A stretch of 64,000 bases of DNA, from contig JAVDKK010000001.1 in the NCBI GenBank assembly GCA_030849945.1, positions 1,922,001 through 1,986,000 on the forward strand, given 5' to 3'. Source of the stretch: Schauerella fraxinea (lineage in GTDB: Bacteria > Pseudomonadota > Gammaproteobacteria > Burkholderiales > Burkholderiaceae_B). The translations under genes were made by a program, and so were the position numbers. Positions 44,293-55,456 of the stretch are shown one piece after another. Below the pieces are notes generated by a model. That model was not told where the DNA came from and did no database searches. It saw only the letters and a list, made by a program, of their open reading frames with translations. The stretch's first letter is position 1. Each line of letters begins with the position of its first letter.

Positions 44293-44934
44293 ATGGCTTT
44301 TTTGAGCGAAGACCTGAAGTCGAACTATGCCGGCTTGTACGAGACCCGTACGGGATTCGGCAAGAGCGCGGCCGTGCTGTCCATCGACTTCATCGATTTC
44401 TACACCGTACCGGGCGCGCCGTTCTACGGTCAGGGCGTGGTCGACGCCGTGGTGCAGAGCGCGCCGTTGTACGCGGCCGCCCGCACGGCGGGTATCCCGG
44501 TGATCTACACCAATGTGCTGTACGACAAGACCGCGTCGCAAGGCGGGATGTTCGTGCGCAAGGTGCCTGCGTTGCGCCGTTTCGTGGCCGACGAACCGCT
44601 CACGCGCTTTGACGCGCGCATCGCACCGGAGCCCGACGATCTGGTGATCACCAAGCATCACTCGTCCGCGTTCTTCGGCACGCCTTTAAGTACGATGTTG
44701 CGCGCCATGGGACACGACACCGTCATCATCACTGGCTGCTCCACCAGCGGGTGCGTGCGTGCAACGGCGGTCGACGCCGTCTCCAACGGCTTTCATGTGA
44801 TCGTGCCGGCGGAGTGCGCGGGCGACCGGCATCAGGCGCCGCACGATGCCGCGCTCTTCGATATCAACGCCAAGTACGGCGACGTGATGCCGGTGGGCGA
44901 AGTGCTGCAATACATCAATGGTGTCAGGGCGTAG
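44293..44934 (+). CDS. Isochorismatase-fold cysteine hydrolase (N-carbamoylsarcosine amidase-like) 2
   Basis: This 213-residue paralogue of the hydrolase at 37873 has triad residues D32 (LSIDFIDF), K121 (VITKHHSSAFFGT) and C154 (GCSTSGCVRAT). The two proteins share the HxSAFFGTxLS and GCxTSGCVRAxAVDA segments. It starts two bases after the second ATPase gene, placing it inside the importer operon. The likely role is to open an amide, ureido or carbamoyl bond in the imported compound, releasing ammonia. Confidence 0.9.
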   Translation: MAFLSEDLKSNYAGLYETRTGFGKSAAVLSIDFIDFYTVPGAPFYGQGVVDAVVQSAPLYAAARTAGIPVIYTNVLYDKTASQGGMFVRKVPALRRFVADEPLTRFDARIAPEPDDLVITKHHSSAFFGTPLSTMLRAMGHDTVIITGCSTSGCVRATAVDAVSNGFHVIVPAECAGDRHQAPHDAALFDINAKYGDVMPVGEVLQYINGVRA

Positions 44935-44937
44935 TGT

Positions 44938-46032
44938 GTGGGTAATGTGAAACCAGCCGTTCAGTGGGTGATGTTGTGTGTGTTGGCGGCCGGCCTGGCG
45001 TTTGGCCTGGTGCGGCTGGGCTTCGGTGCGGGGGTGCTGGTAGGGCCGATGCTGGTGGCGATGGCGTTCGGCCTGGCCGGCGGCGGCATCGAAGTGCCAC
45101 GCCTGGGCTTCAACCTGGCGCAGGCCGCCACCGGCGCCGTCATCTCCAGCGCGATCAGCAGCAACGTGCTGGCCACGGTGGCTGCGAGTTGGTGGCAGAT
45201 GCTGTTGTCCGTTGCAATGACGGTCACCTTCGCCGCCCTGATCGGCTGGCTGCTGATGCGCCGCGGCAATCTGCCGGGCACCACCGGCACGTGGGGCACA
45301 CTGCCGGGCGCGGCGCCCGCCATGATCGCGTTGGCCGACGAGTATGGCGGCGACGCGCGCATGGTGGCCGTCATGCAGTATCTGCGCGTGGTGCTGGTGG
45401 TGGGCTCGGGCTCGATCGTGGTGCACGCCCTGGCCGGGCAGTTGAGCGGCCGGATCACGATGGTGCCGCCGATGATGAATCTTGCCCGGCATGATCCGCA
45501 ACTGTTGGACATCGCGGCCACGATTGTGGTGGTGGCGATCGGTGCCTACGTCGGCATGGCCACCCGGATTCTCGCGGGTGCGATTCTGGTGCCGCTCTTT
45601 CTGGGTGCCGTGCTGGGCGTATCCGGCATTGCCGTGATGGCCGTGCATGATCTACTGCTTGCGCTGGCCTTCGCCACGATCGGCGCCACCATCGGGTTGA
45701 AGTTCCGGCGCGATCTGGCGCGTCCGCTGATCCGAGCGTTGCCCACCATGCTTCTTGCGATTGTCGGCTTGATGCTGCTGTGCGGCCTCTCGGCATGGGT
45801 GCTCACGCTGATCATGCCGATCGACGGCGTTACCGCTTATCTGGCCACCACGCCGGGTGGCCTCGACTCGGTGGCTGTGATCGCGCTGGGCGCGCATGCC
45901 GATCTGGCGTTCATCACCGCGTTGCAAACCTTGCGGCTGTTCGCGGTGGTCGTGGTTGGGCCCATCATTGCGCGTCGCCTGTCGCATCGGCATACGGCGC
46001 GCATCAGCCGCCAAGCCGCGTCGTCTTTGTAG
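44938..46032 (+). CDS. AbrB-family membrane protein (putative permease/regulator)
   Basis: This 364-residue integral membrane protein of the AbrB (AmoA-like, DUF-type) transporter family has about ten membrane segments in two repeats (VLVGPMLVAMAFGLAGG and TPGGLDSVAVIALGAHADLAF). Its start is GTG at 44938, three bases after the hydrolase stop, so it is the last gene of the operon starting at 38774. Family function is poorly known; export of a metabolite by-product is one idea. Confidence 0.86.
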   Translation: MGNVKPAVQWVMLCVLAAGLAFGLVRLGFGAGVLVGPMLVAMAFGLAGGGIEVPRLGFNLAQAATGAVISSAISSNVLATVAASWWQMLLSVAMTVTFAALIGWLLMRRGNLPGTTGTWGTLPGAAPAMIALADEYGGDARMVAVMQYLRVVLVVGSGSIVVHALAGQLSGRITMVPPMMNLARHDPQLLDIAATIVVVAIGAYVGMATRILAGAILVPLFLGAVLGVSGIAVMAVHDLLLALAFATIGATIGLKFRRDLARPLIRALPTMLLAIVGLMLLCGLSAWVLTLIMPIDGVTAYLATTPGGLDSVAVIALGAHADLAFITALQTLRLFAVVVVGPIIARRLSHRHTARISRQAASSL

Positions 46033-46212
46033 CGGGCGATGGGCGATTCACGCCGTGGGGCAGCGTACCGCCTAAAATGAGCAATGCGCTCGGACGGCAG
46101 ATCGCCATTTGGCGGATAAGCAATCGACAAGCCGTCGCTGTTATTCAGTAACCAGGTAAGTTGCGAGGCACCGGACGCTCGGCGCTGAGTGCACCGATGA
46201 TCGCGGCGAGTG

Positions 46213-46302
46213 GACAAGCAAGACAAGCAAGACAAGCAAGACAAGCAAGACAAGCAAGACAAGCAAGACAAGCAAGACGAGCGAGACGAGCGAGACGAGC
46301 AG
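46213..46302 (+). repeat. 9-bp tandem repeat array (10 units) upstream of gntR
   Basis: Seven exact copies of GACAAGCAA (46213-46275) are followed by two of GACGAGCGA (46276-46293) and one GACGAGCAG (46294-46302). The array ends 8 bases before the GntR start codon and next to its AGGGG ribosome-binding site (46302-46306). The unit length, nine, is a multiple of three, so copy-number change would not shift a frame but would change leader length or, if translation starts upstream, the length of a (Gln-Ala-Arg)n head. Confidence 0.93.
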
Positions 46303-46310
46303 GGGACAAC

Positions 46311-47036
46311 ATGCTGGAAGAGTTTTTTTCAAATAACCAGAAAACGAAAACGCCGCTCAAGACCGATGAGCTGCTTGAAGCGTTGCGCACCATGATCGTG
46401 GATGGCACCTTGGCGCCAGGCAGCAAATTGCGCGAGGTGGATCTGGCCGCGCAATTCGCGCTGTCGCGTACGCCGGTGCGTGAAGCCCTGGTGGCGCTGG
46501 AGCGCGAAGGCATGGTGACCTACGCGCTCAACCGAGGTTTTCGGGTCAGGCAGTTCAGCCGCCAGGATTTATATGAGGCGTACGAAATGCGCGCCTTGCT
46601 TGAAGGCTACGCCTGCGGCGTGGTCGCGCAGCAAGGATTGCCGTACGCGGCAATCGCCGAACTGCGGGCCTGCGTGGATGCCGTAGATGACTTGCTCGCC
46701 GCCGAGCTCGACGCGCACGCGCTGGTGCAATGGCGCGAATGGAACATCCGCTTTCATGCGTTGCTGATGGCGCAGGCGCCGGGCGGCTTGCTGGAGCGTA
46801 CCCACCGCAGCATCGGCCGCATGCCTCGCATACACGACGTGGTCGACGCCGCCGCCAATCAGCCGCAAATCCGCGCCAAGATGCAGCGCTACAACGAAGA
46901 GCATGCGCGCATTCTCGAGGCGGTGGTGCAGCGGCACAGCGGCCGCGCCGAGTTTTTGATGCGCGAGCACATCATGCAGGCCTGCGCGCTCCTCGGCGGC
47001 GCCATGCCGGCGCGGGCCGTCGCTATGACGGGGTGA
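46311..47036 (+). CDS. GntR-family transcriptional regulator (FadR/FCD subfamily)
   Basis: This 241-residue regulator has an N-terminal GntR winged helix-turn-helix (LREVDLAAQFALSRTPVREAL) and a C-terminal FCD ligand-binding domain with metal-binding His candidates (FHALLM, EHARILEAV, MREHIMQ). The start is the ATG at 46311 (MLEEFFSNN), with AGGGG at 46302-46306. The open frame extends 150 bases upstream through the tandem repeat, but a start there would give a Gln-Ala-Arg repeat head without family precedent. It follows the AbrB gene by 278 bases and converges on the DapA-family gene. It probably controls the importer/hydrolase cluster. Confidence 0.93.
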   Translation: MLEEFFSNNQKTKTPLKTDELLEALRTMIVDGTLAPGSKLREVDLAAQFALSRTPVREALVALEREGMVTYALNRGFRVRQFSRQDLYEAYEMRALLEGYACGVVAQQGLPYAAIAELRACVDAVDDLLAAELDAHALVQWREWNIRFHALLMAQAPGGLLERTHRSIGRMPRIHDVVDAAANQPQIRAKMQRYNEEHARILEAVVQRHSGRAEFLMREHIMQACALLGGAMPARAVAMTG

Positions 47037-47075
47037 TCGCCGCCAAGGCGGCCGATGTCGGATGAGGATGCGCGT

Positions 47076-47987
47076 TCAAGAAGGACCCATCACGCGTTCC
47101 ATCATTACCTCCTCGGCGTTCTCAAGCGCGGCCAGTGCGGCAACCAAACGCCCGCGCAATGCATCGCTCACCGGCACGAACGGCAATCGAACGTCAGAGG
47201 CGATATGTCCCGACTCGGCCAATAGCGCCTTCAGCGGCGACGGGTTGGGCTCGGCAAACAGCAGTTGCGTGATCGGGTGCAGCGCCACAGCAATTCGCCT
47301 CGCGCGCGCCAACGCGCCTTGCCGCAGCAATTCGTGCATCCGCACATGCCAATGCGGCAGGATGTGTGCCGACGCCGCGATCGTGCCGTGCGCGCCCAGG
47401 CACAGGGCCGAGAAATTCATGCCATCGTCGCCCGACAGCACCTGCAAGGACGTCTCGTGGATGAGGCGGAGCATGCGCGTGAGGTCGCCACCGCACTCCT
47501 TGATGCCCACCACGCAGCATTGTTGTGCCAAGGTTTGGAGCGTCTCCACCTCGACGGTCACGCCGGTGCGGTAAGGAATGCTGTAGACGATGATGGGCGT
47601 GTGCGGGGCTGCATCGGCGACCGCTTCGAAGTGCTTCTGCACGCCGAGTTGAGTAGGCCGCACATAGCTGGGTGGCGTGACGAGCAGGCCGTCGGGGCGC
47701 AGTGCGGAAAGCGTCTTGGCTTGATGCGCGGCCATGGCGGTGGAGGGGCTCGATACGCCAAGCACGACGGGAAGATTGGGCGTCGCGTGACGCAGGGTAT
47801 GGAGCACAGCAGCCTGCTCATCGATCGAAAGCAGGGCACCTTCGCCGGTTGTGGCGCCGGCCACGAAACCCGTTATGCCTGACGCGGCCAGATGCCGCGC
47901 CAATGCCGCCAGCGCGGCGTGATCGATCGCATCGTCCCGAAATGGGGTCACGATGGGGATCCAGATACCTTCAAGAATTAACGGCAT
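47076..47987 (-). CDS. Dihydrodipicolinate synthase (DapA) family lyase
   Basis: This 303-residue class I aldolase of the DapA/N-acetylneuraminate-lyase superfamily has the Schiff-base lysine K163 (GIKECGGD), the proton-relay Tyr135 (VYSIPYRTG) and the substrate Thr pair T46-T47 (GATTGEG). The start is the ATG at 47987 (MPLILEGIW); the frame extends upstream to 48059 without family sequence. The location beside a catabolic GntR regulator favours a catabolic lyase over lysine biosynthesis, although the DapA role cannot be excluded. Its end lies 39 bases from the gntR stop (convergent). Confidence 0.88.
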   Translation of the reverse strand: MPLILEGIWIPIVTPFRDDAIDHAALAALARHLAASGITGFVAGATTGEGALLSIDEQAAVLHTLRHATPNLPVVLGVSSPSTAMAAHQAKTLSALRPDGLLVTPPSYVRPTQLGVQKHFEAVADAAPHTPIIVYSIPYRTGVTVEVETLQTLAQQCCVVGIKECGGDLTRMLRLIHETSLQVLSGDDGMNFSALCLGAHGTIAASAHILPHWHVRMHELLRQGALARARRIAVALHPITQLLFAEPNPSPLKALLAESGHIASDVRLPFVPVSDALRGRLVAALAALENAEEVMMERVMGPS

Positions 47988-48076
47988 GATGAGCCTCGAT
48001 AGTCGAACGGTTGAGTAAACCGTCCCTTCCGGCAGTACCGGATCGAGGGCAAAAATCAAGCGTGGCTTAAACGTTT

Positions 48077-48104
48077 GTCCCGTCCGGCTTCCGCCCGACG
48101 GGAC
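48077..48104. promoter_or_regulatory. Hairpin upstream of the DapA-family gene
   Basis: GTCCCGTC at 48077-48084 pairs with GACGGGAC at 48097-48104 across 12 bases. It lies about 90 bases upstream of the leftward lyase gene in an otherwise featureless 352-base gap (47988-48339). It may be a regulator site or part of a terminator for the transaldolase gene; no T run is adjacent. Confidence 0.3.
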
Positions 48105-48339
48105 ATGACATCCCCGTCAGCGGAGAAGTCGTTTTTTGGATTTCAATCCCTGCAAGCCGACGCACAAGCACAAGCCCATGCGCACGTCCGCCTCGGCCGC
48201 TGGGCAGAGGTGGTGAGCGGAACAGGCAAGGGCTGGGCGCATGGGAGGCAAGGAAGATTGAAATCTGATCGAGAACATATCATGCCGCGCGCGCGGCGGG
48301 GAGCCCTGACGCGCGACATGACCGCTACCGTGTGACGCT

Positions 48340-49293
48340 TCAGCGCCCGGCGGCAGCCTCGATCAAGCCATCGAGCTTGATGGCGTCGGCCACGAACTGA
48401 CGAATCCCGGCAGCCAATTTCTCGGTGCCCATGGCGTCGTCATTGAGCATTGTGCGAAACGCTACTTCGTCGCACGCGATCGGGGTAGCGGGCGCCACGC
48501 TGGCCGGGGTGAGCGCCAGCGGCACGTCGCCTTCGGCTTCCGAGAGTGCTTTGAGCAGGTCGGGGCTGATGGTGAGCAGGTCGCAACCGGCCAGGGCCAG
48601 AATCTGGCCCACATTGCGGAAGCTCGCGCCCATGATCTCGGTCTTGATGCCCAGCGCTTTGTAGTACTGATAGATGCGGGTCACGGATTGCACGCCCGGA
48701 TCGGCCGCACCCGCGCGGTCAGCTTCCACCCATTTGGCGCCTTCGGATGCCTTGTACCAGTCGTAAATGCGGCCGACGAAGGGCGAAATCAGCTGCACTT
48801 TGGCATCAGCGCAGGCAATCGCCTGCGGTAGCGCAAACAGCAACGTCATATTGCAGCGGATGCCTTCGGCTTCCAGCACGCGGGCGGCCTGGATGCCTTC
48901 CCAGGTGGACGCGATCTTGATCAGCACGCGCTCGCGGTCGATGCCGGCGTCGGCGTACAACGCGATCAAACGGCGGGCGCGATCGATATTGGCTTGTGTA
49001 TCGAACGACAAGCGGGCGTCGACTTCGGTCGACACGCGGCCGGGAACGATTTTCAGGATCTCCGTGCCGAAGGCGACCAACAGGCGGTCGAGCAGGTCTT
49101 CGGTGGATGCGCCCTGGTGCTCGCGCACCACGCGTTCGAGCAGGTGGCGGTAAGCATCCTGCTGCACGGCCTTCAGGATCAGCGAGGGATTGGTCGTGGC
49201 ATCCGTGGGACGAAACAACCGCATGGTCTCGAAGTCGCCCGTATCGGCAACAACGGTGGAGTGGCGGCGCAAAGCATCGAGCTGACTGGACAT
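48340..49293 (-). CDS. tal: Transaldolase (TalB type)
   Basis: Transaldolase moves a dihydroxyacetone unit between sedoheptulose 7-phosphate and glyceraldehyde 3-phosphate in the pentose phosphate pathway. The 317-residue length matches TalB. The opening QLDALRRHSTVVADTGDF, the ATTNPSLILKA segment and the Schiff-base lysine in LIKIASTWEGIQAA are characteristic. I chose the ATG at 49293; the frame extends six codons further to a TTG with no ribosome-binding site. It is divergent from carA. Confidence 0.96.
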   Translation of the reverse strand: MSSQLDALRRHSTVVADTGDFETMRLFRPTDATTNPSLILKAVQQDAYRHLLERVVREHQGASTEDLLDRLLVAFGTEILKIVPGRVSTEVDARLSFDTQANIDRARRLIALYADAGIDRERVLIKIASTWEGIQAARVLEAEGIRCNMTLLFALPQAIACADAKVQLISPFVGRIYDWYKASEGAKWVEADRAGAADPGVQSVTRIYQYYKALGIKTEIMGASFRNVGQILALAGCDLLTISPDLLKALSEAEGDVPLALTPASVAPATPIACDEVAFRTMLNDDAMGTEKLAAGIRQFVADAIKLDGLIEAAAGR

Positions 49294-49441
49294 AGGTTCT
49301 GTTTCGATCAACTATTGGAGGAGGCCTGCAGGCGGCGGAACGGGGTCCGCGGCGGTGCTGGACGAGCCTGCTAGCGTATCACTCCAGGCCCTTATTCCCG
49401 CACCGTTCGCCGGGTTTACAGGTACTTAAAGCCAAAACGGG

Positions 49442-49447
49442 TATAAT
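49442..49447 (+). promoter_or_regulatory. -10 element of the carAB promoter
   Basis: A perfect TATAAT lies 41 bases before the likely carA start. The best -35-like element, TTTACA at 49415-49420, is 21 bases upstream and so too far for optimal spacing, which may reflect activator control. Confidence 0.5.
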
Positions 49448-49488
49448 CGATAGGTTTGATTGTCGATTCTTAATTCCGGGGTGTGACT

Positions 49489-50643
49489 GTGCTGCCGCAA
49501 CTTTTTCCCGAGGGAACCAACGGGTTTTCTCCTGCAATCTTGGCTTTGGCGGACGGTACCATCTTTCGGGGAGTGTCCATCGGCGCCGAAGGACACACCG
49601 TTGCCGAAGTGGTGTTCAACACTTCCATGACCGGTTATCAGGAAATCTTGACCGACCCGAGCTATTCGGGCCAGACGGTCACGCTCACCTATCCGCATAT
49701 CGGTAATACAGGCATCAACGAAGAAGATACCGAGTCGCGCAAAGTATTTGCCGCCGGCCTCGTCGTGCGCGATTGCCCCGCTCGCGTGTCCAACTTCCGC
49801 TCGACCAAGTCGCTGCCCGAATACCTGAAAGAGCAGGGTGTGGTTGCCATTTCCGGCATCGATACCCGCAAGCTCACCCGTATCCTGCGCGAGAAGGGCG
49901 CCCAAGGCAGCTGCATCCTGGTGGGCATCGATGCCGACCGTGCGGTCGAACTGGCGCGCAGCTTTCCCGGCATGGCCGGGCAAGACCTGGCCAAGACGGT
50001 GTCGATCACCGAGACGCAAACCTGGACCGACGGCACCTGGCAGTTGGGCGAGGGCTTCACCAAGCCGACCGAAACGCCGTACCACGTGGTGGCCTACGAC
50101 TTCGGCGTGAAAAGCAACATCCTGCGTCTGCTGGCCGACCGCGGTTGCCGCATTACGCTCGTGCCGGCGCAAACGCCCGCCGAAGACGTGATCAAGCTCT
50201 CGCCGGACGGCGTGTTCCTGGCCAACGGCCCGGGCGATCCCGAGCCTTGCGATTACGCCGTGGCTGCCACGCGCACGTTCCTGGAGCGCAAGCTGCCGGT
50301 GTTCGGCATCTGCCTGGGGCACCAGATCCTGGGTCTGGCCGTGGGTGGCAAGACCATCAAGATGAAAACGGGCCATCACGGCGCCAATCATCCGGTGCAT
50401 GATCTCGAAAGCAAACGCGTGTTCATCACCAGCCAGAACCACGGTTTTGAAGTAGAAGCGGCCAGTTTGCCCAGCAACGCACGCGTCACGCACGTGTCGT
50501 TGTTCGACGGCACGCTGCAAGGATTCGAACTCACGGACCGCCCGGCGTTCTGCTTCCAGGGTCATCCCGAAGCCAGCCCCGGTCCGCACGACATCATCGT
50601 GTTGTTCGACAAATTCATCAGCCTGATGGCCGGCCAGAAATAA
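49489..50643 (+). CDS. carA: Carbamoyl-phosphate synthase small chain
   Basis: This glutamine amidotransferase subunit feeds ammonia to CarB for arginine and pyrimidine synthesis. It has the N-terminal CarA domain (ALADGTIFRGVSIGAEG, NTSMTGYQEILTDPSY) and a class I amidotransferase domain with the catalytic Cys in GICLGHQILGL and the His-Glu pair in GHPEASPGPHD. Both GTG at 49483 and GTG at 49489 are possible. CCGGGG ends at 49481, which gives seven bases of spacing only for the second, so that one is used (384 residues). The gene is followed by carB after 10 bases. Confidence 0.96.
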   Translation: MLPQLFPEGTNGFSPAILALADGTIFRGVSIGAEGHTVAEVVFNTSMTGYQEILTDPSYSGQTVTLTYPHIGNTGINEEDTESRKVFAAGLVVRDCPARVSNFRSTKSLPEYLKEQGVVAISGIDTRKLTRILREKGAQGSCILVGIDADRAVELARSFPGMAGQDLAKTVSITETQTWTDGTWQLGEGFTKPTETPYHVVAYDFGVKSNILRLLADRGCRITLVPAQTPAEDVIKLSPDGVFLANGPGDPEPCDYAVAATRTFLERKLPVFGICLGHQILGLAVGGKTIKMKTGHHGANHPVHDLESKRVFITSQNHGFEVEAASLPSNARVTHVSLFDGTLQGFELTDRPAFCFQGHPEASPGPHDIIVLFDKFISLMAGQK

Positions 50644-50653
50644 AGATTGCATC

Positions 50654-53893
<3,240 letters not shown>

Positions 53894-53938
53894 ACCTGCA
53901 AGCCGTTTGCTGTGCGTATCAACCGGGGGTGAAAGACC

Positions 53939-54706
53939 ATGACGCAAATCGTCTTCATCACCGGTGCCAGCAGCGGTCTTGGGATGGCATTGGCCCGCGA
54001 CTATGCGGCGCACGGTGCAACACTCGGTTTGGTGGCGCGCCGCGGTGAGGTGCTGCAGGCGCTCAATGCCGAGCTGGGCGGCCGCCACGTCTGTTATGCC
54101 TTGGACGTACGTGACCGCGCGGCGCTGCATGCGGCCGCGCACGACTTTCAAAACCGTCATGCCGGGCGCGTGGATGTCGTGATCGCCAATGCCGGCATCA
54201 GTGCCGGCACGCTTACCGATCAGCGTGACGATTTCGAGGTGTTCGATGCCATCATCGACACCAACGTCATGGCCACTGTGGCAACCTTCGAGCCCTTCAT
54301 CGAGGGCATGCGCATGCGCGGCGAGGGCAGGCTGGTGGGCATCGCCAGCGTGGCCGGCATCCGCGGCCTGCCTGGCGCGGGCGCCTACAGCGCGTCCAAA
54401 GCGGCCGTGATCACCTACTGCGAAAGCCTGCGCAACGAATTGCGCGCCGACGGCATCCGCGTCGTCACCATCGCGCCGGGCTATATTCGCACCGCGATGA
54501 CGGCGAAGAACCCGTATCGCATGCCGTTTCTCACCGATGCCGATGTGTTCGCCCGCCGCGCGGCACAAACGATCGCCCGCGGCACGTCATACCGCGTGAT
54601 CCCATGGCAAATGGGCGTGGTGGCGAAACTGATGCGTCTGCTGCCCAACGTCGTGTTCGACCGGTTCGCGCGCAATGCGCCGCGCAAACCTCGCCGCCAG
54701 CCTTAA
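53939..54706 (+). CDS. Short-chain dehydrogenase/reductase (classical)
   Basis: This 255-residue NAD(P)-dependent oxidoreductase has an intact active site: TGASSGLG near the N terminus, NAGIS, a catalytic Ser in GIASVAG, and Y150-S-A-S-K154. A basic tail (APRKPRRQP) ends the protein. It begins 45 bases after carB, so it may be read from the carAB promoter. Its stop overlaps that of the convergent phosphatase gene by four bases. The substrate is unknown. Confidence 0.92.
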   Translation: MTQIVFITGASSGLGMALARDYAAHGATLGLVARRGEVLQALNAELGGRHVCYALDVRDRAALHAAAHDFQNRHAGRVDVVIANAGISAGTLTDQRDDFEVFDAIIDTNVMATVATFEPFIEGMRMRGEGRLVGIASVAGIRGLPGAGAYSASKAAVITYCESLRNELRADGIRVVTIAPGYIRTAMTAKNPYRMPFLTDADVFARRAAQTIARGTSYRVIPWQMGVVAKLMRLLPNVVFDRFARNAPRKPRRQP

Positions 54707-55368
54707 ATTCCGGCGCGGCCTGCCACCACATCGTCACCGACCGCACCGGCATCGGACACGTGCGACACATCGCCCCAGCTCTGCATCGACCATTGACCAT
54801 CTTCGATCGTGACGCGGTTCACGCTCACGTTGAGCATGGGCGTGCGGCGCGGATCGTCCAGTTGGATGCCTTGGGCATGCCGCCAGATGATGTCCAGCGC
54901 GCCGCCGTGCGTCACCATCAGGATGCGTTCGCCGTCGTGGCGAGCCGCGATGTCGTCCACTGTGCTGGTCACGCGCGAATGAAACTGGCGTAGCGTTTCG
55001 GCGCCTTCGATCACGCCGTCCACTTCGCGGCTGGCCCACACGGGGTAGGCCTGGGGTGCTAGTTCCTGCAGGCGATGCGCCTCCAGGCCTTCCAGCACGC
55101 CGTAGCAGCGCTCGCGCAAGCCGGGCTCCGGGCGTACCCGTAAGCCCAACTGCTCGCTGGCAGGCTGGGCGGTGGCCAGCGTGCGGCCCAGATCGCTGCT
55201 GTACAACGCGGCAAACGGCTGCGTTGCGGCATCGCGCACCAGTCGCGTGGCCAAGCGTTGCGCTTGCGCGTCGCCCTGGGCGTTCATGGGGATATCTTTC
55301 CAGCCTTGCAGGCGTCGTACACGGTTCCAGTCGGTCTCGCCGTGCCGGATAAACCAGATCTCTGTCAT
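54703..55368 (-). CDS. Histidine phosphatase family protein (phosphoglycerate-mutase-like)
   Basis: This 221-residue protein is of the histidine phosphatase superfamily (GpmB/CobC-like). The phospho-accepting His9 is in WFIRHGETDWNRVRRLQGW and the second His in VTHGGALDIIWRH. It could be a broad-specificity phosphatase or a mutase; which cannot be told. It converges with the SDR gene and is divergent from the uracil permease gene, 88 bases apart. Confidence 0.92.
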   Translation of the reverse strand: MTEIWFIRHGETDWNRVRRLQGWKDIPMNAQGDAQAQRLATRLVRDAATQPFAALYSSDLGRTLATAQPASEQLGLRVRPEPGLRERCYGVLEGLEAHRLQELAPQAYPVWASREVDGVIEGAETLRQFHSRVTSTVDDIAARHDGERILMVTHGGALDIIWRHAQGIQLDDPRRTPMLNVSVNRVTIEDGQWSMQSWGDVSHVSDAGAVGDDVVAGRAGI

Positions 55369-55456
55369 TGAAGTCTCTCAAACGAAGCACGCATTTTAGT
55401 GAAATGCGGCGGCGCTATGAGTACACTCCCCGTTTTTCCCACTCACCGGTCCTCTC

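Noticed and set aside
46213..46302. Repeat array as a CRISPR
   Set aside because: Units are contiguous 9-mers with no unique spacers. The 18-bp array at 37677-37838 fails for the same reason.
46161..46310. Upstream in-frame start for the GntR protein giving a (Gln-Ala-Arg)n head
   Set aside because: AGGGG and the ATG at 46311 fit a normal start, and the family N terminus begins there; the upstream extension is repeat-derived.
48075..48335. 86-codon plus-strand frame between the DapA-family gene and the transaldolase gene
   Set aside because: Composition is Arg/Ala-rich with no hydrophobic or domain features, and it spans the hairpin at 48077; no ribosome-binding site.
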